DNA of 36,110 bases from a virus. Position numbers and translations under genes: made by a program. Position 1 is the stretch's first letter. Each line of letters starts with the position of its first letter. Of this stretch, positions 13,225-21,060 are shown one piece after another. Under the pieces are notes generated by a model that saw only the letters and a list, made by a program, of their open reading frames with translations, had not been told where the DNA came from and did no database searches. Location of the stretch: IMG/VR virus record IMGVR_UViG_3300042346_000588, positions 1 through 36,110 of that record; one strand, 5' to 3'.

Positions 13225-13493
13225 GTGTTTTTTTCGAGTTTGCGCTCAACGCGCTCAATTACGCTTTTGGCGCTGGCGATAACGGAGAGCATTTCTTGAT
13301 TTGCGGTTTTGAGGTGGCTCACAAACTCGGCTGTCTGGCTGTCCATGCGGGTCTGGAGGCTGTCGAGGCGTCCGGTGAAATACCGGAATAGCACGCCGAT
13401 TGCGGCGAGGCCGATGACGAGGAGTGCGACGAAGAGCCAGCGGTCCGACTGACCGCTGGCATAGTTCGTGAGTTCGAGGAGTTGCTTTTCCAT
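13221..13493 (-). CDS. Membrane protein with coiled-coil tail; i-spanin or holin candidate (90 aa)
   Basis: One transmembrane helix (residues about 19-40, WLFVALLVIGLAAIGVLF) is followed by a 45-residue helical, coiled-coil-like domain (GRLDSLQTRMDSQTAEFVSH ...). This topology fits an i-spanin whose periplasmic coil meets the small lipoprotein encoded next; a single-pass class III holin or pinholin is the alternative. The ATGA overlap with the lipoprotein gene (13221-13224) supports the pair working together. If it is the i-spanin, no separate holin is recognisable in the cassette. Confidence 0.7.
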   Translation of the reverse strand: MEKQLLELTNYASGQSDRWLFVALLVIGLAAIGVLFRYFTGRLDSLQTRMDSQTAEFVSHLKTANQEMLSVIASAKSVIERVERKLEKNT

Positions 13494-13494
13494 C

Positions 13495-15495
13495 TTAGCT
13501 GTTCGCCTGGGCGATTAGATTCCCCACAATCGCTGTCGTGGCGCAGTTTTGGAGGCGTTCTATTGGCAAGGCGTCTGTCTTGGCCTTGATCGCGGCGACA
13601 TCCGAATTCGCTGGCGCTGTGTAGGAGCTGGCGGCCATGCGGCTGCTCACGGAGGCGTCCACTCGTGCCAGTTCAACGGCCAGCTCGGTGCGTGTGGCTG
13701 CGGCGATGCTTGCGGCACTCGGCACTGATGGCGAATTCGTGAGGGTGTCCACGGTCCCGCCGGTGATTTGCTTGCTGGCGGTGCCCCAAACGGCGCTGGC
13801 GTTGGCGGCTGCTGTCGGAACGGCGTCAAGTTTCCCGCCGGCGCGTTCGATGTCGGTTCGGATGGCTGCGACAAGGGCGACTTCCGAGAGGTTCGTGTTG
13901 CCGATCGCTCCCACGATCGCGTTGAGGACTGCTTGGCCGTCGCCTTCGTTGAGGAGACTGCCTTCGACTGCCGTTGCGATTTGCGCGGTGGTCGGCGCTG
14001 CGGTGTAGGCGCTGCTCGCGAGGCGGCTTGAAACGGTTGCGTCGAGCTTCGTTGAGTTCGCGTCGATCTCTTGCCTGATCTCTACGGCTGTCGGGCCGCT
14101 TGAGGTTGTGAGCGTGCGGCTGTTGTATGCCCACACATCCGAGGCGCTGATGCCTGCGCCTGCTGTGAGCGTGCGTGATGCGTGGCCCCACACGGCTTCT
14201 GGCGTGAGGACTGCTGTGCCTGTGGTCGCATCGACTGGCACGCCCAGCGCGACCGACCCTGCGGCTGGGACTGCACATGTGCCGGTAAGGTTACCTCCTC
14301 CGTAAGCGATACCGCTGCGGACGTTGGCGGCGATGGGGTTTCCGAATGAGCCGTTGTCTGCGCCATACATGGTGAAATACGAGTCGGTTGTGCCTGCGAG
14401 GGCAAAGCGTGTCTGGCCGAGAGTCGGGGCTGTGCCGAGACGCCACTTGGTTCCACTGACGGCTTTCCACCCCCCCCAGTGGTCGAGGAAGTCGCCACTC
14501 AAGCGGACATCGGCTCCGGTGTTCGTGGCCGAGACGGCGTTTGAGAAGGCCGATGCGGTAAATGTGCTTTGCGTAACGATGACCGTTCCGGTCGAAGCGT
14601 TGTTAAGTGCGAAGGCGCTGCCCGCGCTGCCGCCTGTGAAGGTGCAGCTTGCACTGACATTGACCGTGCCGGTTGAGGCGTTGTTGAAGCCGTAGACCGC
14701 GCTGCCGCTGCCGCCTGTGAAGGTGCAGCTTGCACTGACATTGACCGTGCCGGTTGAGGCGTTGTTGAAGGCGCTGCCGCTGCCGCCTGTGAAGGTGCAG
14801 CTTGCACTGACATTGACCGTGCCGGTTGAGGCGTTGTTGAAGGCGCTGGCGCCGTTGCCTGTGAATGTGCAGCTTGAACTCACATTGACCGTGCCGGTCG
14901 AGCCGTTGTTTACGGCATGTGCGCTGGAGTTGGTGCCACCCGTGAAAGCGGAATTGGCCAGCGTGCAGGTCGAGGTGCCATTGTAGTTGCACCCATGCGC
15001 TGCTGCCGCCGATCCTCCTACGACGCGCAAGCCGTCCAGAGTAAGTGCGGTTGCACCTGTCACCGAGAGGCAGGCGGTCGTGCCTGCGCGGAGGTCCGTG
15101 GTGATGGCGAAGGGCGAGGATATGGCAAACGATCCGCCTCCGCCAGTAGCTCCTGCTGGCGTGTTGGCGGCAGTGGTGATCGTGGCGAGAGCGCGGGCAT
15201 TGCCGGTGCCGGTGCCGACACCGGTGGCGAGGAATATCGTGCCTGCGGTGTTAGAGGCTGCGCCGATGCCGGTCCATGAGGTCGTGCCGACGAACAGGAC
15301 TTCATACCATTGACCGGAGACGAACGATCCGGCGTTGACGGTGGGGTTGTTGGCTCCGCCGATCAGGATGTCTTGGTTGATCGTGACATTGAATCCATTG
15401 GCGTAAACGGTGTCGCCGTCCGTTGGAACCACACCGCCGTTCCATGTTCCGGTGGCGGACCAGTTGCCGTTTGCTACTGCGCGTCTTGTAGCCAT
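13495..15495 (-). CDS. Tail fibre / adhesin with tandem beta repeats (666 aa)
   Basis: A probable receptor-binding structure. Residues 1-60 (GNWSATGTWNGG, PTDGDTVYANGFNVTI) look like a G8-type beta domain. Residues about 195-300 consist of consecutive repeats built on ASTGTVNVSASCTFTGG, expected to form a beta-helix; the repeats are almost identical at DNA level. The C-terminal part (ASDVWAYNSRTLT, TAVEIRQEID, SKLDATVSSRLA) is Ala-rich and helical, a pattern common in phage tail proteins. It is the last structural gene before lysis. Its composition is extremely rich in Ala, Thr, Gly and Ser. Confidence 0.75.
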   Translation of the reverse strand: MATRRAVANGNWSATGTWNGGVVPTDGDTVYANGFNVTINQDILIGGANNPTVNAGSFVSGQWYEVLFVGTTSWTGIGAASNTAGTIFLATGVGTGTGNARALATITTAANTPAGATGGGGSFAISSPFAITTDLRAGTTACLSVTGATALTLDGLRVVGGSAAAAHGCNYNGTSTCTLANSAFTGGTNSSAHAVNNGSTGTVNVSSSCTFTGNGASAFNNASTGTVNVSASCTFTGGSGSAFNNASTGTVNVSASCTFTGGSGSAVYGFNNASTGTVNVSASCTFTGGSAGSAFALNNASTGTVIVTQSTFTASAFSNAVSATNTGADVRLSGDFLDHWGGWKAVSGTKWRLGTAPTLGQTRFALAGTTDSYFTMYGADNGSFGNPIAANVRSGIAYGGGNLTGTCAVPAAGSVALGVPVDATTGTAVLTPEAVWGHASRTLTAGAGISASDVWAYNSRTLTTSSGPTAVEIRQEIDANSTKLDATVSSRLASSAYTAAPTTAQIATAVEGSLLNEGDGQAVLNAIVGAIGNTNLSEVALVAAIRTDIERAGGKLDAVPTAAANASAVWGTASKQITGGTVDTLTNSPSVPSAASIAAATRTELAVELARVDASVSSRMAASSYTAPANSDVAAIKAKTDALPIERLQNCATTAIVGNLIAQANS
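14630..14850. repeat. Tandem near-identical ~60-bp repeats within fibre gene
   Basis: Three copies of a 60-bp unit begin at 14630, 14711 and 14783 (plus-strand start CCGCCTGTGAAGGTGCAG); two more diverged copies flank them (to about 14905 and 14570). Spacers differ by 9-12 bases, always keeping the frame. The high identity allows copy-number change by recombination. Confidence 0.85.
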
Positions 15496-15498
15496 GGC

Positions 15499-15780
15499 TC
15501 AGAGTCCTTTCTCAACGATGAATTGTTGGAGGGCGGCTTGGATCGCGCCCACGGTGGCGAGGGTGGCTTCGTCGGCATGAGCGAGCGATCCGAGGCGGAT
15601 GGATTTCGCGTGGGCGGGCTGGGTCTCGACCATGCCGTCGTCGATGCGGAGCGGGGTGAGGTTCATCACTACCGATGCCTCTGGCTTGCCCTCTCCGTCA
15701 TAGCTGCCGGAGATGATGAGGTTGAGGGCGTAGCGGTCGTATTGCTTTGAGTCGATGCTGGATGGTGCGGATGCGTTCAT
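15499..15780 (-). CDS. Structural-region protein of unknown function (93 aa)
   Basis: A strand-rich middle (YDRYALNLIISGSYDGEG, ASVVMNLTPLRIDDG) is followed by a helical end (ATVGAIQAALQQFIVEKG). It probably belongs to the distal tail or fibre assembly, lying between two fibre-type genes. ATG at 15780 is preceded by an A/C-rich leader (ATCCAACACC) like that of the capsid gene, without Shine-Dalgarno; a GTG at 15831 overlapping the upstream gene is also possible. It ends one codon before the fibre start. Confidence 0.62.
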   Translation of the reverse strand: MNASAPSSIDSKQYDRYALNLIISGSYDGEGKPEASVVMNLTPLRIDDGMVETQPAHAKSIRLGSLAHADEATLATVGAIQAALQQFIVEKGL

Positions 15781-15797
15781 GGTGTTGGATTTTGGGT

Positions 15798-16163
15798 TTA
15801 AGAAAATTGGAGGTTGGTTTTGTTCGACCACGCGCCGATTGCCGAGGCTTCGGCTGTGACATTGCCGTTGGCGTCTGTGGTGGTGCGGGCTATGTCCCAG
15901 AGTGGGGAGTCGTAGATTGAGCCGCTGTTTGGGAAGTCGGAGTAGGCGAGTTTGCCGTAAAAGAGATGGTTGCCGATGATGTCGAAAACTTCGACTTTAT
16001 CGGGCACGGGACGAGTGCCGATGCGGTAGACATTACCGGCGGCGTCTTTGGAGTAGAGGCATCGGTCGGCCAGATTTTGGACGAGTTCACCGACGGCGAT
16101 ATCGCTGGTCGGAATGCGGCCGGCGATGGAGGACTTTTTGGGAATTATTGCTGGGTTTGGCAT
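15798..16163 (-). CDS. Tail-associated protein, fibre-accessory type (121 aa)
   Basis: The N-terminal segment (IPTSDIAVGELVQNLADRCLYSKDAAGNVYRIG) has the pattern often found at the start of tail spike or fibre proteins: a GE..xN.AD..LY.KD..G motif that forms a short beta hairpin. The rest is strand-rich (VEVFDIIGNHLFYGKLAYSD). A minor tail or adhesin role is inferred. It starts downstream of a stable hairpin (16193-16238). Confidence 0.6.
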   Translation of the reverse strand: MPNPAIIPKKSSIAGRIPTSDIAVGELVQNLADRCLYSKDAAGNVYRIGTRPVPDKVEVFDIIGNHLFYGKLAYSDFPNSGSIYDSPLWDIARTTTDANGNVTAEASAIGAWSNKTNLQFS

Positions 16164-16192
16164 GGGCCTTTTTTATTCGGCGGATTTTTTAG

Positions 16193-16238
16193 ACTCCCCC
16201 CGCTTGGCGAGGCGCTATGGAGCGCCCCGCCGGGGAGT
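16193..16238. other. Nested hairpin in 86-bp gap between fibre genes
   Basis: ACTCCCC (16193-16199) pairs with GGGGAGT (16232-16238) and encloses GGCGCT-ATGG-AGCGCC (16211-16226). On the transcribed (minus) strand no U-run follows, so it is not a classical terminator. It may act as an RNA stability or processing element between the two genes. Confidence 0.5.
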
Positions 16239-16249
16239 GGTTGCGGTGC

Positions 16250-17167
16250 TTAGTAGGTGCCGCCGTCGATGACTGTCTCGAGCGCGCTGATGCGGCTCTC
16301 GTGGTCAGCCACGTCTGCCTCGAGGGATGTGAGGCGGCTGTCGCTGGATACGCCTTCCAAGCTCGTGATTCTGTTCGAGAGCGAGGTGTCGGCAGTCGCC
16401 CGTGTGGAGGCTTCGCTTGTGACCAGACCGGTGACGGTCACGATCGCGGCGGCTCTTGTGCTGGCCTCGGAATCGACATTTGCCTGCACGCCGGTGATGG
16501 CTGCCGCTCTGTCTGAAACCTCGTCGAGAATGTCTTGCTCGGCTGCGGAAACGCGAGTTGTGAGCGCGCTCAGGTCGCTGGCGACATCATCGATGTTGCC
16601 TTGCAATGTGGCGTCGCCGGATTGGCGGTTCGTGACTTCGGAAGCCAGAGCGGCGTTGTTGCTGGTTACATAACCGGCAAAGGCTTGATCGTTCGCTGTG
16701 TCGATGCCTTGGATCAGGTCGACCAGTTCTTTCAGACTGTCTTTATCGGTGTCCGAAAGAGCGAGGATCGCATTGATGCGGCCCTTCTCAGTCTCGATTT
16801 TTGCGTCTAAAGCGGAGTCACCAGACACACGAGCGGAGGCTTCTCCTGATACGGCTGCGGCACGATCCAGAAGCTCTTGGGCGAGACCGGCGGCGATCAC
16901 GCCTTCGGCACCTTGTGCCCGCGAAATTTCCGAATTCAGATTTGTGGTGATGCTGGAATCCGAGTTCGAACGCAAAAGTGCCTCGGCTGCTACTGCGTCA
17001 GAAACGAAGGTCTTCTTAGCGAAGATGTGCTCGCCAGCGATCGCAAGAACGCCTTCGGCTGTTCCGATAAAAAGCGACTTGTTTTGCAGATCCATTCCCA
17101 ACTCTCCTGTCTGGAGATTTATAGGAGATCCGCTGCCGCGCTTGATTTTCAAAATAGGGTTGCTCAT
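16250..17167 (-). CDS. Coiled-coil tail fibre protein (305 aa)
   Basis: Residues 1-48 (ILKIKRGSGSPINLQTGELG, LFIGTAEGVLAI) are the usual particle-attachment segment of phage fibres. From residue 55 to the end, degenerate 11-15-residue helical repeats run throughout (EASARVSGDSALDAKI, EASTRAAAIVTVTG, EASTRATADTSLSNRI), predicting a long trimeric coiled coil. No enzyme domain is seen. It most likely forms a side or central fibre shaft; the following small genes may supply tips. The leader (CCAACACCC, then A-rich) has no Shine-Dalgarno sequence. Confidence 0.75.
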   Translation of the reverse strand: MSNPILKIKRGSGSPINLQTGELGMDLQNKSLFIGTAEGVLAIAGEHIFAKKTFVSDAVAAEALLRSNSDSSITTNLNSEISRAQGAEGVIAAGLAQELLDRAAAVSGEASARVSGDSALDAKIETEKGRINAILALSDTDKDSLKELVDLIQGIDTANDQAFAGYVTSNNAALASEVTNRQSGDATLQGNIDDVASDLSALTTRVSAAEQDILDEVSDRAAAITGVQANVDSEASTRAAAIVTVTGLVTSEASTRATADTSLSNRITSLEGVSSDSRLTSLEADVADHESRISALETVIDGGTY

Positions 17168-17227
17168 TTGAATTTTTTAGGTGTGTTTTTGGGTGTTGGT
17201 GGTTTGGGTTACGTGCTGGGGTGAATG

Positions 17228-17464
17228 TCAAAAAGTTCCGGCATCGATGACGGGGATGAGGAGCGAGTAGGCACTTGCCGCTTCGCTCCATCGCCAGGGG
17301 AGGCCGGTATCGAGCGCGACGTAGAGACGCTTAGTGCGGCCGGTGCTCGGAAAGGCGGAGCGGTCGGGATATTCGACAATCGCGTTCGTCTCTTCTGGCA
17401 GGACGAGCGTGAAGCTGGAGAGGTCGAGACTTTGGCTGAGGTTGCTCTCGGTGATTGTTGTCAT
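17228..17464 (-). CDS. Small fibre-associated protein (78 aa)
   Basis: The core FPSTGRTKRLYVALDTGLPW followed by RWSEAASAYSLL matches a short module common at the tips or collars of fibres (FP.tG..g.lYv...tg..y.W....Y). The start at 17464 overlaps the TGA of the large fibre gene (ATGA). Its own stop lies inside a TTTTTGACA element (17226-17234). Probably a fibre accessory or chaperone. Confidence 0.62.
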   Translation of the reverse strand: MTTITESNLSQSLDLSSFTLVLPEETNAIVEYPDRSAFPSTGRTKRLYVALDTGLPWRWSEAASAYSLLIPVIDAGTF

Positions 17465-19092
17465 GCGAATGCGAGAGTCTCCCTGTTGAGCCATGAGCCT
17501 GTGGCGGTGGCAGTGGCGAGCACGCGGCCGGCGGCTGAGAGCGTGCTGCGTTTAATCGTCCATGTGTTGGCGGTCTCAGGCAGGGCTGGCGCGGCAGGGC
17601 GGTCGGCATTGAGGAGGCGCCCGCTGTATGTGGTGAGGCCGTTGGCGCTCAGGTCGAATGCGTAGAGGTAGAGCGTGGGATCGAGGGGCGGCTGGACGCT
17701 GCGGAGACCGAGGGCGGTGAAAACGATTTGCTGGCCGGCAACAGGATAGCCGTCGAAAATGATGGTGCCGCTGGCGAGGTTGACGGTGTAGTCGGTCGCT
17801 GGGTTTTGCGTGACGCCGTTGAGTGAGACCAGAACGGCAGAGGGATCGGAGCTGGCGAGGCCACCGACTGAGTAGGTGTCTGTCAGGCCGTCCGCTGTGT
17901 GCGTGGTCGTTGTGATGCTGAGGCCGGGGGCGGAGGCTACGATGAAGTCCGAGAGGCCGGTGATGCTTGTCGCCGGGTGCGTGTGGGCGGATGGCGCAAA
18001 GGTCGCTGGTTTGCCGGTGAGACTCGACCAATCGACAGGCGGCGAGACTGCCACGACTGCGCTGGCAAAGTCGGTGATGTCCGCAGCGGCGTGCGTGTGG
18101 ATCGTGTCGGCTTTGGAGAGTTCAACCCAAAGTTTGAACGCGGGCGAGGCGGCGGGATCGAATGCAGCCCAATAGCTGGTGCCGGGTGGGTAGCCTGGAT
18201 TAGGTTCGCCGATGCGGAGGTAGAGCGCGCCGTTGTAGCTTACGACTTGGCCAGGGTAGTAGTCGCCGCCGTTGTCGTAGGCTCCGAGATAGTTGACGGA
18301 CTCTGGCTGGAGGGCGGTATCGGCCTTGGCGCCTTGCGCGGCGGTGGCCTTGCCGTTGATCTGGGTCTGGAGACTGCCGATGGATGCGGCTGCTTCGGCA
18401 ATACTGTCGAGCGCGGCGGGGTCGAGATTCGCGGCGAGGTGGTCTATGCGAAGACCGAGGGCGGTGTCTGCGGAGGTAAGAGCGGCGAGGTCGGCATTGA
18501 GGCCGGTGATCTCGCTCTTAAGGTGCGTGTGTGCAGTGGCCGGGAATGTGGCAGGCTTGTCCAGCACGCTGGCCCAAGTGGGTGGAGGCGCGAGTTGCGC
18601 GATGGCTTGCGCGGTCCGCAGCGGCGTCATCCACTTCGTGTTGTCCGTTCCGGTCGTGGCTTCGGTTTGCGTCGCCTTGCCGTCTGGCAGTGCTTCTGGC
18701 GTCTGCTCGGTGCCGAGGATAACGCTGTTCTGGATTTCGACGGTGAGCGTGGCTGTGCGCGTGGTTTCGCCTGGCACGCTCCAGCGGATCTCAAGGAGCG
18801 CGGAGACGCTGGTGGGGTTGGCGGAAAAAGCGGCCTCGAGGGGGACTGTGTTAAGGTTTAGGGTGTTTGGTTCCCCTGAGGCCAAGGCGAGAAAATTCGA
18901 GTCGGCAAAGGTCTTCTTTAGCGCAACCGTGGTCGTGGTGCCTGCGGGCATGGATGCCACCGCACCACGGGCGACAAAGGCGACCTCGACGGCGAGCGAG
19001 TCGCGGCGTTTGAGCACAAGCCGGTCGAGCGCGACATTGCTTGCCGCAGACTTGACGAGCTGCTTTTTTGTGGTGTCTAAGAAAAACTTCAT
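17461..19092 (-). CDS. Large tail fibre with carbohydrate-binding-like and HxH segments (543 aa)
   Basis: The N-terminal 130 residues form an attachment domain (KFFLDTTKKQLVKSAASNV). ADT-type helical stretches (ALTSADTALGLRIDHLAANL) follow, then a segment resembling a chitin/carbohydrate-binding module (VVSYNGALYLRIGEPNPGYP plus a Trp), and repeated HTH/HTHP tripeptides (TAHTHLKSEITGL, TIHTHAAADITDF, SAHTHPATSITGL), the metal-chelating His pattern of long tail fibres. The C-terminus is beta-rich. It is a probable host-recognition fibre. The start ATG (19092) is buried in a hairpin and preceded by a 7-codon leader frame. Confidence 0.8.
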   Translation of the reverse strand: MKFFLDTTKKQLVKSAASNVALDRLVLKRRDSLAVEVAFVARGAVASMPAGTTTTVALKKTFADSNFLALASGEPNTLNLNTVPLEAAFSANPTSVSALLEIRWSVPGETTRTATLTVEIQNSVILGTEQTPEALPDGKATQTEATTGTDNTKWMTPLRTAQAIAQLAPPPTWASVLDKPATFPATAHTHLKSEITGLNADLAALTSADTALGLRIDHLAANLDPAALDSIAEAAASIGSLQTQINGKATAAQGAKADTALQPESVNYLGAYDNGGDYYPGQVVSYNGALYLRIGEPNPGYPPGTSYWAAFDPAASPAFKLWVELSKADTIHTHAAADITDFASAVVAVSPPVDWSSLTGKPATFAPSAHTHPATSITGLSDFIVASAPGLSITTTTHTADGLTDTYSVGGLASSDPSAVLVSLNGVTQNPATDYTVNLASGTIIFDGYPVAGQQIVFTALGLRSVQPPLDPTLYLYAFDLSANGLTTYSGRLLNADRPAAPALPETANTWTIKRSTLSAAGRVLATATATGSWLNRETLAFA

Positions 19093-19120
19093 GCCGCTTC
19101 TCGCGGCGGCATGTCAAAAA
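19090..19120 (-). promoter_or_regulatory. Start-codon hairpin, 7-codon leader and TTTTTGACA before the large fibre gene
   Basis: CATGCCGC (19090-19097) and GCGGCATG (19106-19113) form an 8-bp stem with an 8-nt loop, and the ATG of the fibre gene lies in the stem. A second ATG in the other arm opens a leader frame, MPPREAA, whose TGA overlaps the fibre ATG (ATGA). TTTTTGACA lies at 19112-19120. Coupled or structure-controlled translation is suggested. Confidence 0.55.
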
Positions 19121-19133
19121 CTCTCCGAGCTTT

Positions 19134-19394
19134 TTAGGGAGTGGCTGCGACGGCTTCCCACTTGCCGAGCGGGCATCGCTCGGTTGCCATGCGGAGTTTG
19201 GCCCATGTGGAGCATCCGCACTTGCGGCAGCGGCCGGTGCCGTTCAGCGCGGCGGCGTCCCATTCTGGGCAGGTGCGGCAGGTGGCTTCGCGGGCGGCGA
19301 GGGCTTCGGGTGGCGTGGTCGCAAAGCCTGCGCGAGCGAAGCGGTGCGCGGCGTTGCCGAAGCGTGCGAGCATTTCGGAAGCATTACGAGTCAT
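19134..19394 (-). CDS. Zinc-binding tail-region protein (86 aa)
   Basis: Four Cys in a ribbon-like array: CRTCPEWD, then GRCRKCGCSTWAK and ERCPLGKW. This Cys pattern with the closing RCPLGKW is common in small phage proteins of the tail/fibre region of unknown role; zinc binding is expected. The start at 19394 overlaps the stop of the upstream gene (ATGA). It directly precedes the large fibre gene. Confidence 0.72.
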   Translation of the reverse strand: MTRNASEMLARFGNAAHRFARAGFATTPPEALAAREATCRTCPEWDAAALNGTGRCRKCGCSTWAKLRMATERCPLGKWEAVAATP

Positions 19395-19954
19395 GGCGGT
19401 GGCTGTGATGGGCCAGCTGCCATGAGCCAGAGATACAATTCCGGACCGCAATATGCAGCTGATAAATAAATATCATTGTATTTTGGAAAATAAGGATCTT
19501 CGCCGCACGCATAGTCCTCACTAACCCCAGCCACAGCCTCATAGGCATTTAATTCATAAATTGCCTCTCTTGCAGGATCGTTGTATACGGTTGATTTTGT
19601 ATCTATCCGAACAATGACTAACTCTCTATGATAAAGATCGACATCTATATCTTCGCAGGTTATGTTTCCAATTTTAGTTTGTTTGTATTTATAGCCAACT
19701 ACATAGCCCTCAGTTATAACACTGTCGTCAGTTGTATAGCTGTAACTATATTCTTGAATAAACGGAACATTTTTAAATATCGCCGATAGCGGCCCTGCTA
19801 AATCAGCTGTTCCTCCATATGCCACTGCATTGTATTGCTCAAGAGTAACAGGTTTACACCCTCCACAACACCCACACTCGACAGCGCGGAGGCCGCCGCC
19901 TTCGGTGTCGGTTTTGATCTTGAGGGCTCCGGAGGATGTGCGGCCGAGGGTCAT
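19391..19954 (-). CDS. Minor tail-region protein, low-GC (187 aa)
   Basis: A short N-terminal segment with clustered Cys (ECGCCGGCKP, residues 27-36) precedes a strand-rich, Tyr-rich domain (IQEYSYSYTTDDSVITEGYV, GYKYKQTKIG). It is clearly richer in A+T than the genes around it (about 19430-19860), which points to separate acquisition. Not recognised. The ATGA overlap with the zinc protein places it in the distal-tail operon. Confidence 0.65.
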   Translation of the reverse strand: MTLGRTSSGALKIKTDTEGGGLRAVECGCCGGCKPVTLEQYNAVAYGGTADLAGPLSAIFKNVPFIQEYSYSYTTDDSVITEGYVVGYKYKQTKIGNITCEDIDVDLYHRELVIVRIDTKSTVYNDPAREAIYELNAYEAVAGVSEDYACGEDPYFPKYNDIYLSAAYCGPELYLWLMAAGPSQPPP

Positions 19955-19955
19955 G

Positions 19956-20306
19956 TTAGCATTCCTCTGTTGAGATCCATGTCAGTGCGCCGTTCACCGA
20001 GCCGAGGACATGGGTGCCGCCTGGCGGGGCAATACTTGGGGACCAGCTTGAACCGTCCCACACGGCGATCTGTCCATTGGCCGTGCCTGCTTCTATGGAG
20101 ACCTTCAGAGCGACCTTGCGCGATTGGTGCCCGCCTGCGCCGAGGCCGGTGGTTACAACAAAATCGTCCTCGTCAAAATCCTCGGTGGCGAAGGTGAAAT
20201 TTTTATCAAGGTCGCTGCCTTTGAGCGAGTAGGGGTAGCCGCCAGAACCCGGGTTTGCGGCGGTCTTCGATAATGCGTCAAAGGAGATGGGAGGGGTGGA
20301 GTTCAT
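19956..20306 (-). CDS. Distal tail-region protein (116 aa)
   Basis: Strand-rich and Gly-rich, with GQIAVWDGSSWSPSIAPPGG near the C-terminus, a segment frequently found in fibre or receptor-binding proteins where it packs as a beta hairpin with a Trp core. The remainder is not recognised. It overlaps the preceding gene stop by one base and ends one base before the next start. Confidence 0.6.
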   Translation of the reverse strand: MNSTPPISFDALSKTAANPGSGGYPYSLKGSDLDKNFTFATEDFDEDDFVVTTGLGAGGHQSRKVALKVSIEAGTANGQIAVWDGSSWSPSIAPPGGTHVLGSVNGALTWISTEEC

Positions 20307-21058
20307 TATTCGTCACAAATCACATTGACCACAGCTTCATAAATCGATCCAAAATTAATGAAACAATTTGAAATCTCATATGTTGCCGAGGTTTCTACGA
20401 TGTTTCCATAAGCGACTTGGGAAATCTGGCTTAGAATAGTGCTGTATTGAATTGTCCCGGGGGGGATTGGATCGAATATTGCCACAGGGGTGCCACGGAT
20501 ATGGGATAAGAAACTTGGAGCGAAGTCTGAAATGTCAATTGGCGTAGTTGTTATGTCGATGCCAGCTAAGTCGTAGATTTTTAAGGATGCTGGAGGAGTA
20601 GGGACACCGGAGCCGATTTTCTTGATGAAAACAGTATCGAATAAACATTTTTTCGGGGTCGATCTCATAGGGATCGGGAAGCTGTAGTGCGACCCGCAGG
20701 GAAATTGGACAATACCATACCCGCAGCCGCCACTACTTGAGCAAAAGGGGAAAAAATCAAATGCGGGATTAACCACACCTAATTGGCGACCGATGACAAC
20801 CTCCTTAGCATTGGCATCCCACACACCGTATCCGGTAGCGTTGATGCGCTCGAATCCTGATGTGTCTTTTGAAATTGTTGGTTCCGGAAAAATTTCAATC
20901 TCTCCGATGCTGGTCTCGATAACGTCGGGGAGGTCGGTATTGCCGACAGGGCGTATAAATTCGGCCGATGCAGTGAAAAGGCCGCTCTTGAATTTTTGCT
21001 CGGTCTTACTTTGCAGGAGAGGCCATTGAGTGCCGGTGGAGGAATAAACGGTGGACAT
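20306..21058 (-). CDS. Minor tail protein, distal (250 aa)
   Basis: Directly follows the tape measure, the usual position of the distal tail protein. The start TQWPLLQSKTEQKFKSGLFT and the mixed strand-rich body fit a tail-tip component, but no family is recognised. A Cys/Gly-rich loop (CSSSGGCGYG) is present. It is lower in GC than the tape measure. It could be a hub or tip adhesin. Confidence 0.62.
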   Translation of the reverse strand: MSTVYSSTGTQWPLLQSKTEQKFKSGLFTASAEFIRPVGNTDLPDVIETSIGEIEIFPEPTISKDTSGFERINATGYGVWDANAKEVVIGRQLGVVNPAFDFFPFCSSSGGCGYGIVQFPCGSHYSFPIPMRSTPKKCLFDTVFIKKIGSGVPTPPASLKIYDLAGIDITTTPIDISDFAPSFLSHIRGTPVAIFDPIPPGTIQYSTILSQISQVAYGNIVETSATYEISNCFINFGSIYEAVVNVICDE

Positions 21059-21060
21059 GG

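Noticed and set aside
13061-13258. 131-residue version of the cationic lysis protein starting at 13258
   Set aside because: The extra N-terminal part is an out-of-frame reading of the lipoprotein gene, which has a clear signal peptide and lipobox.
14570-14905. CRISPR array or diversity-generating repeat
   Set aside because: Repeats are in-frame coding units with no unique spacers, and there is no Cas or reverse transcriptase gene.
17899-19408. Long plus-strand frames opposite the large fibre gene
   Set aside because: Composition (Gly/Arg/Val- or Ser/Ala-rich) is that of mirrored GC-rich coding sequence; no domain, no start context.
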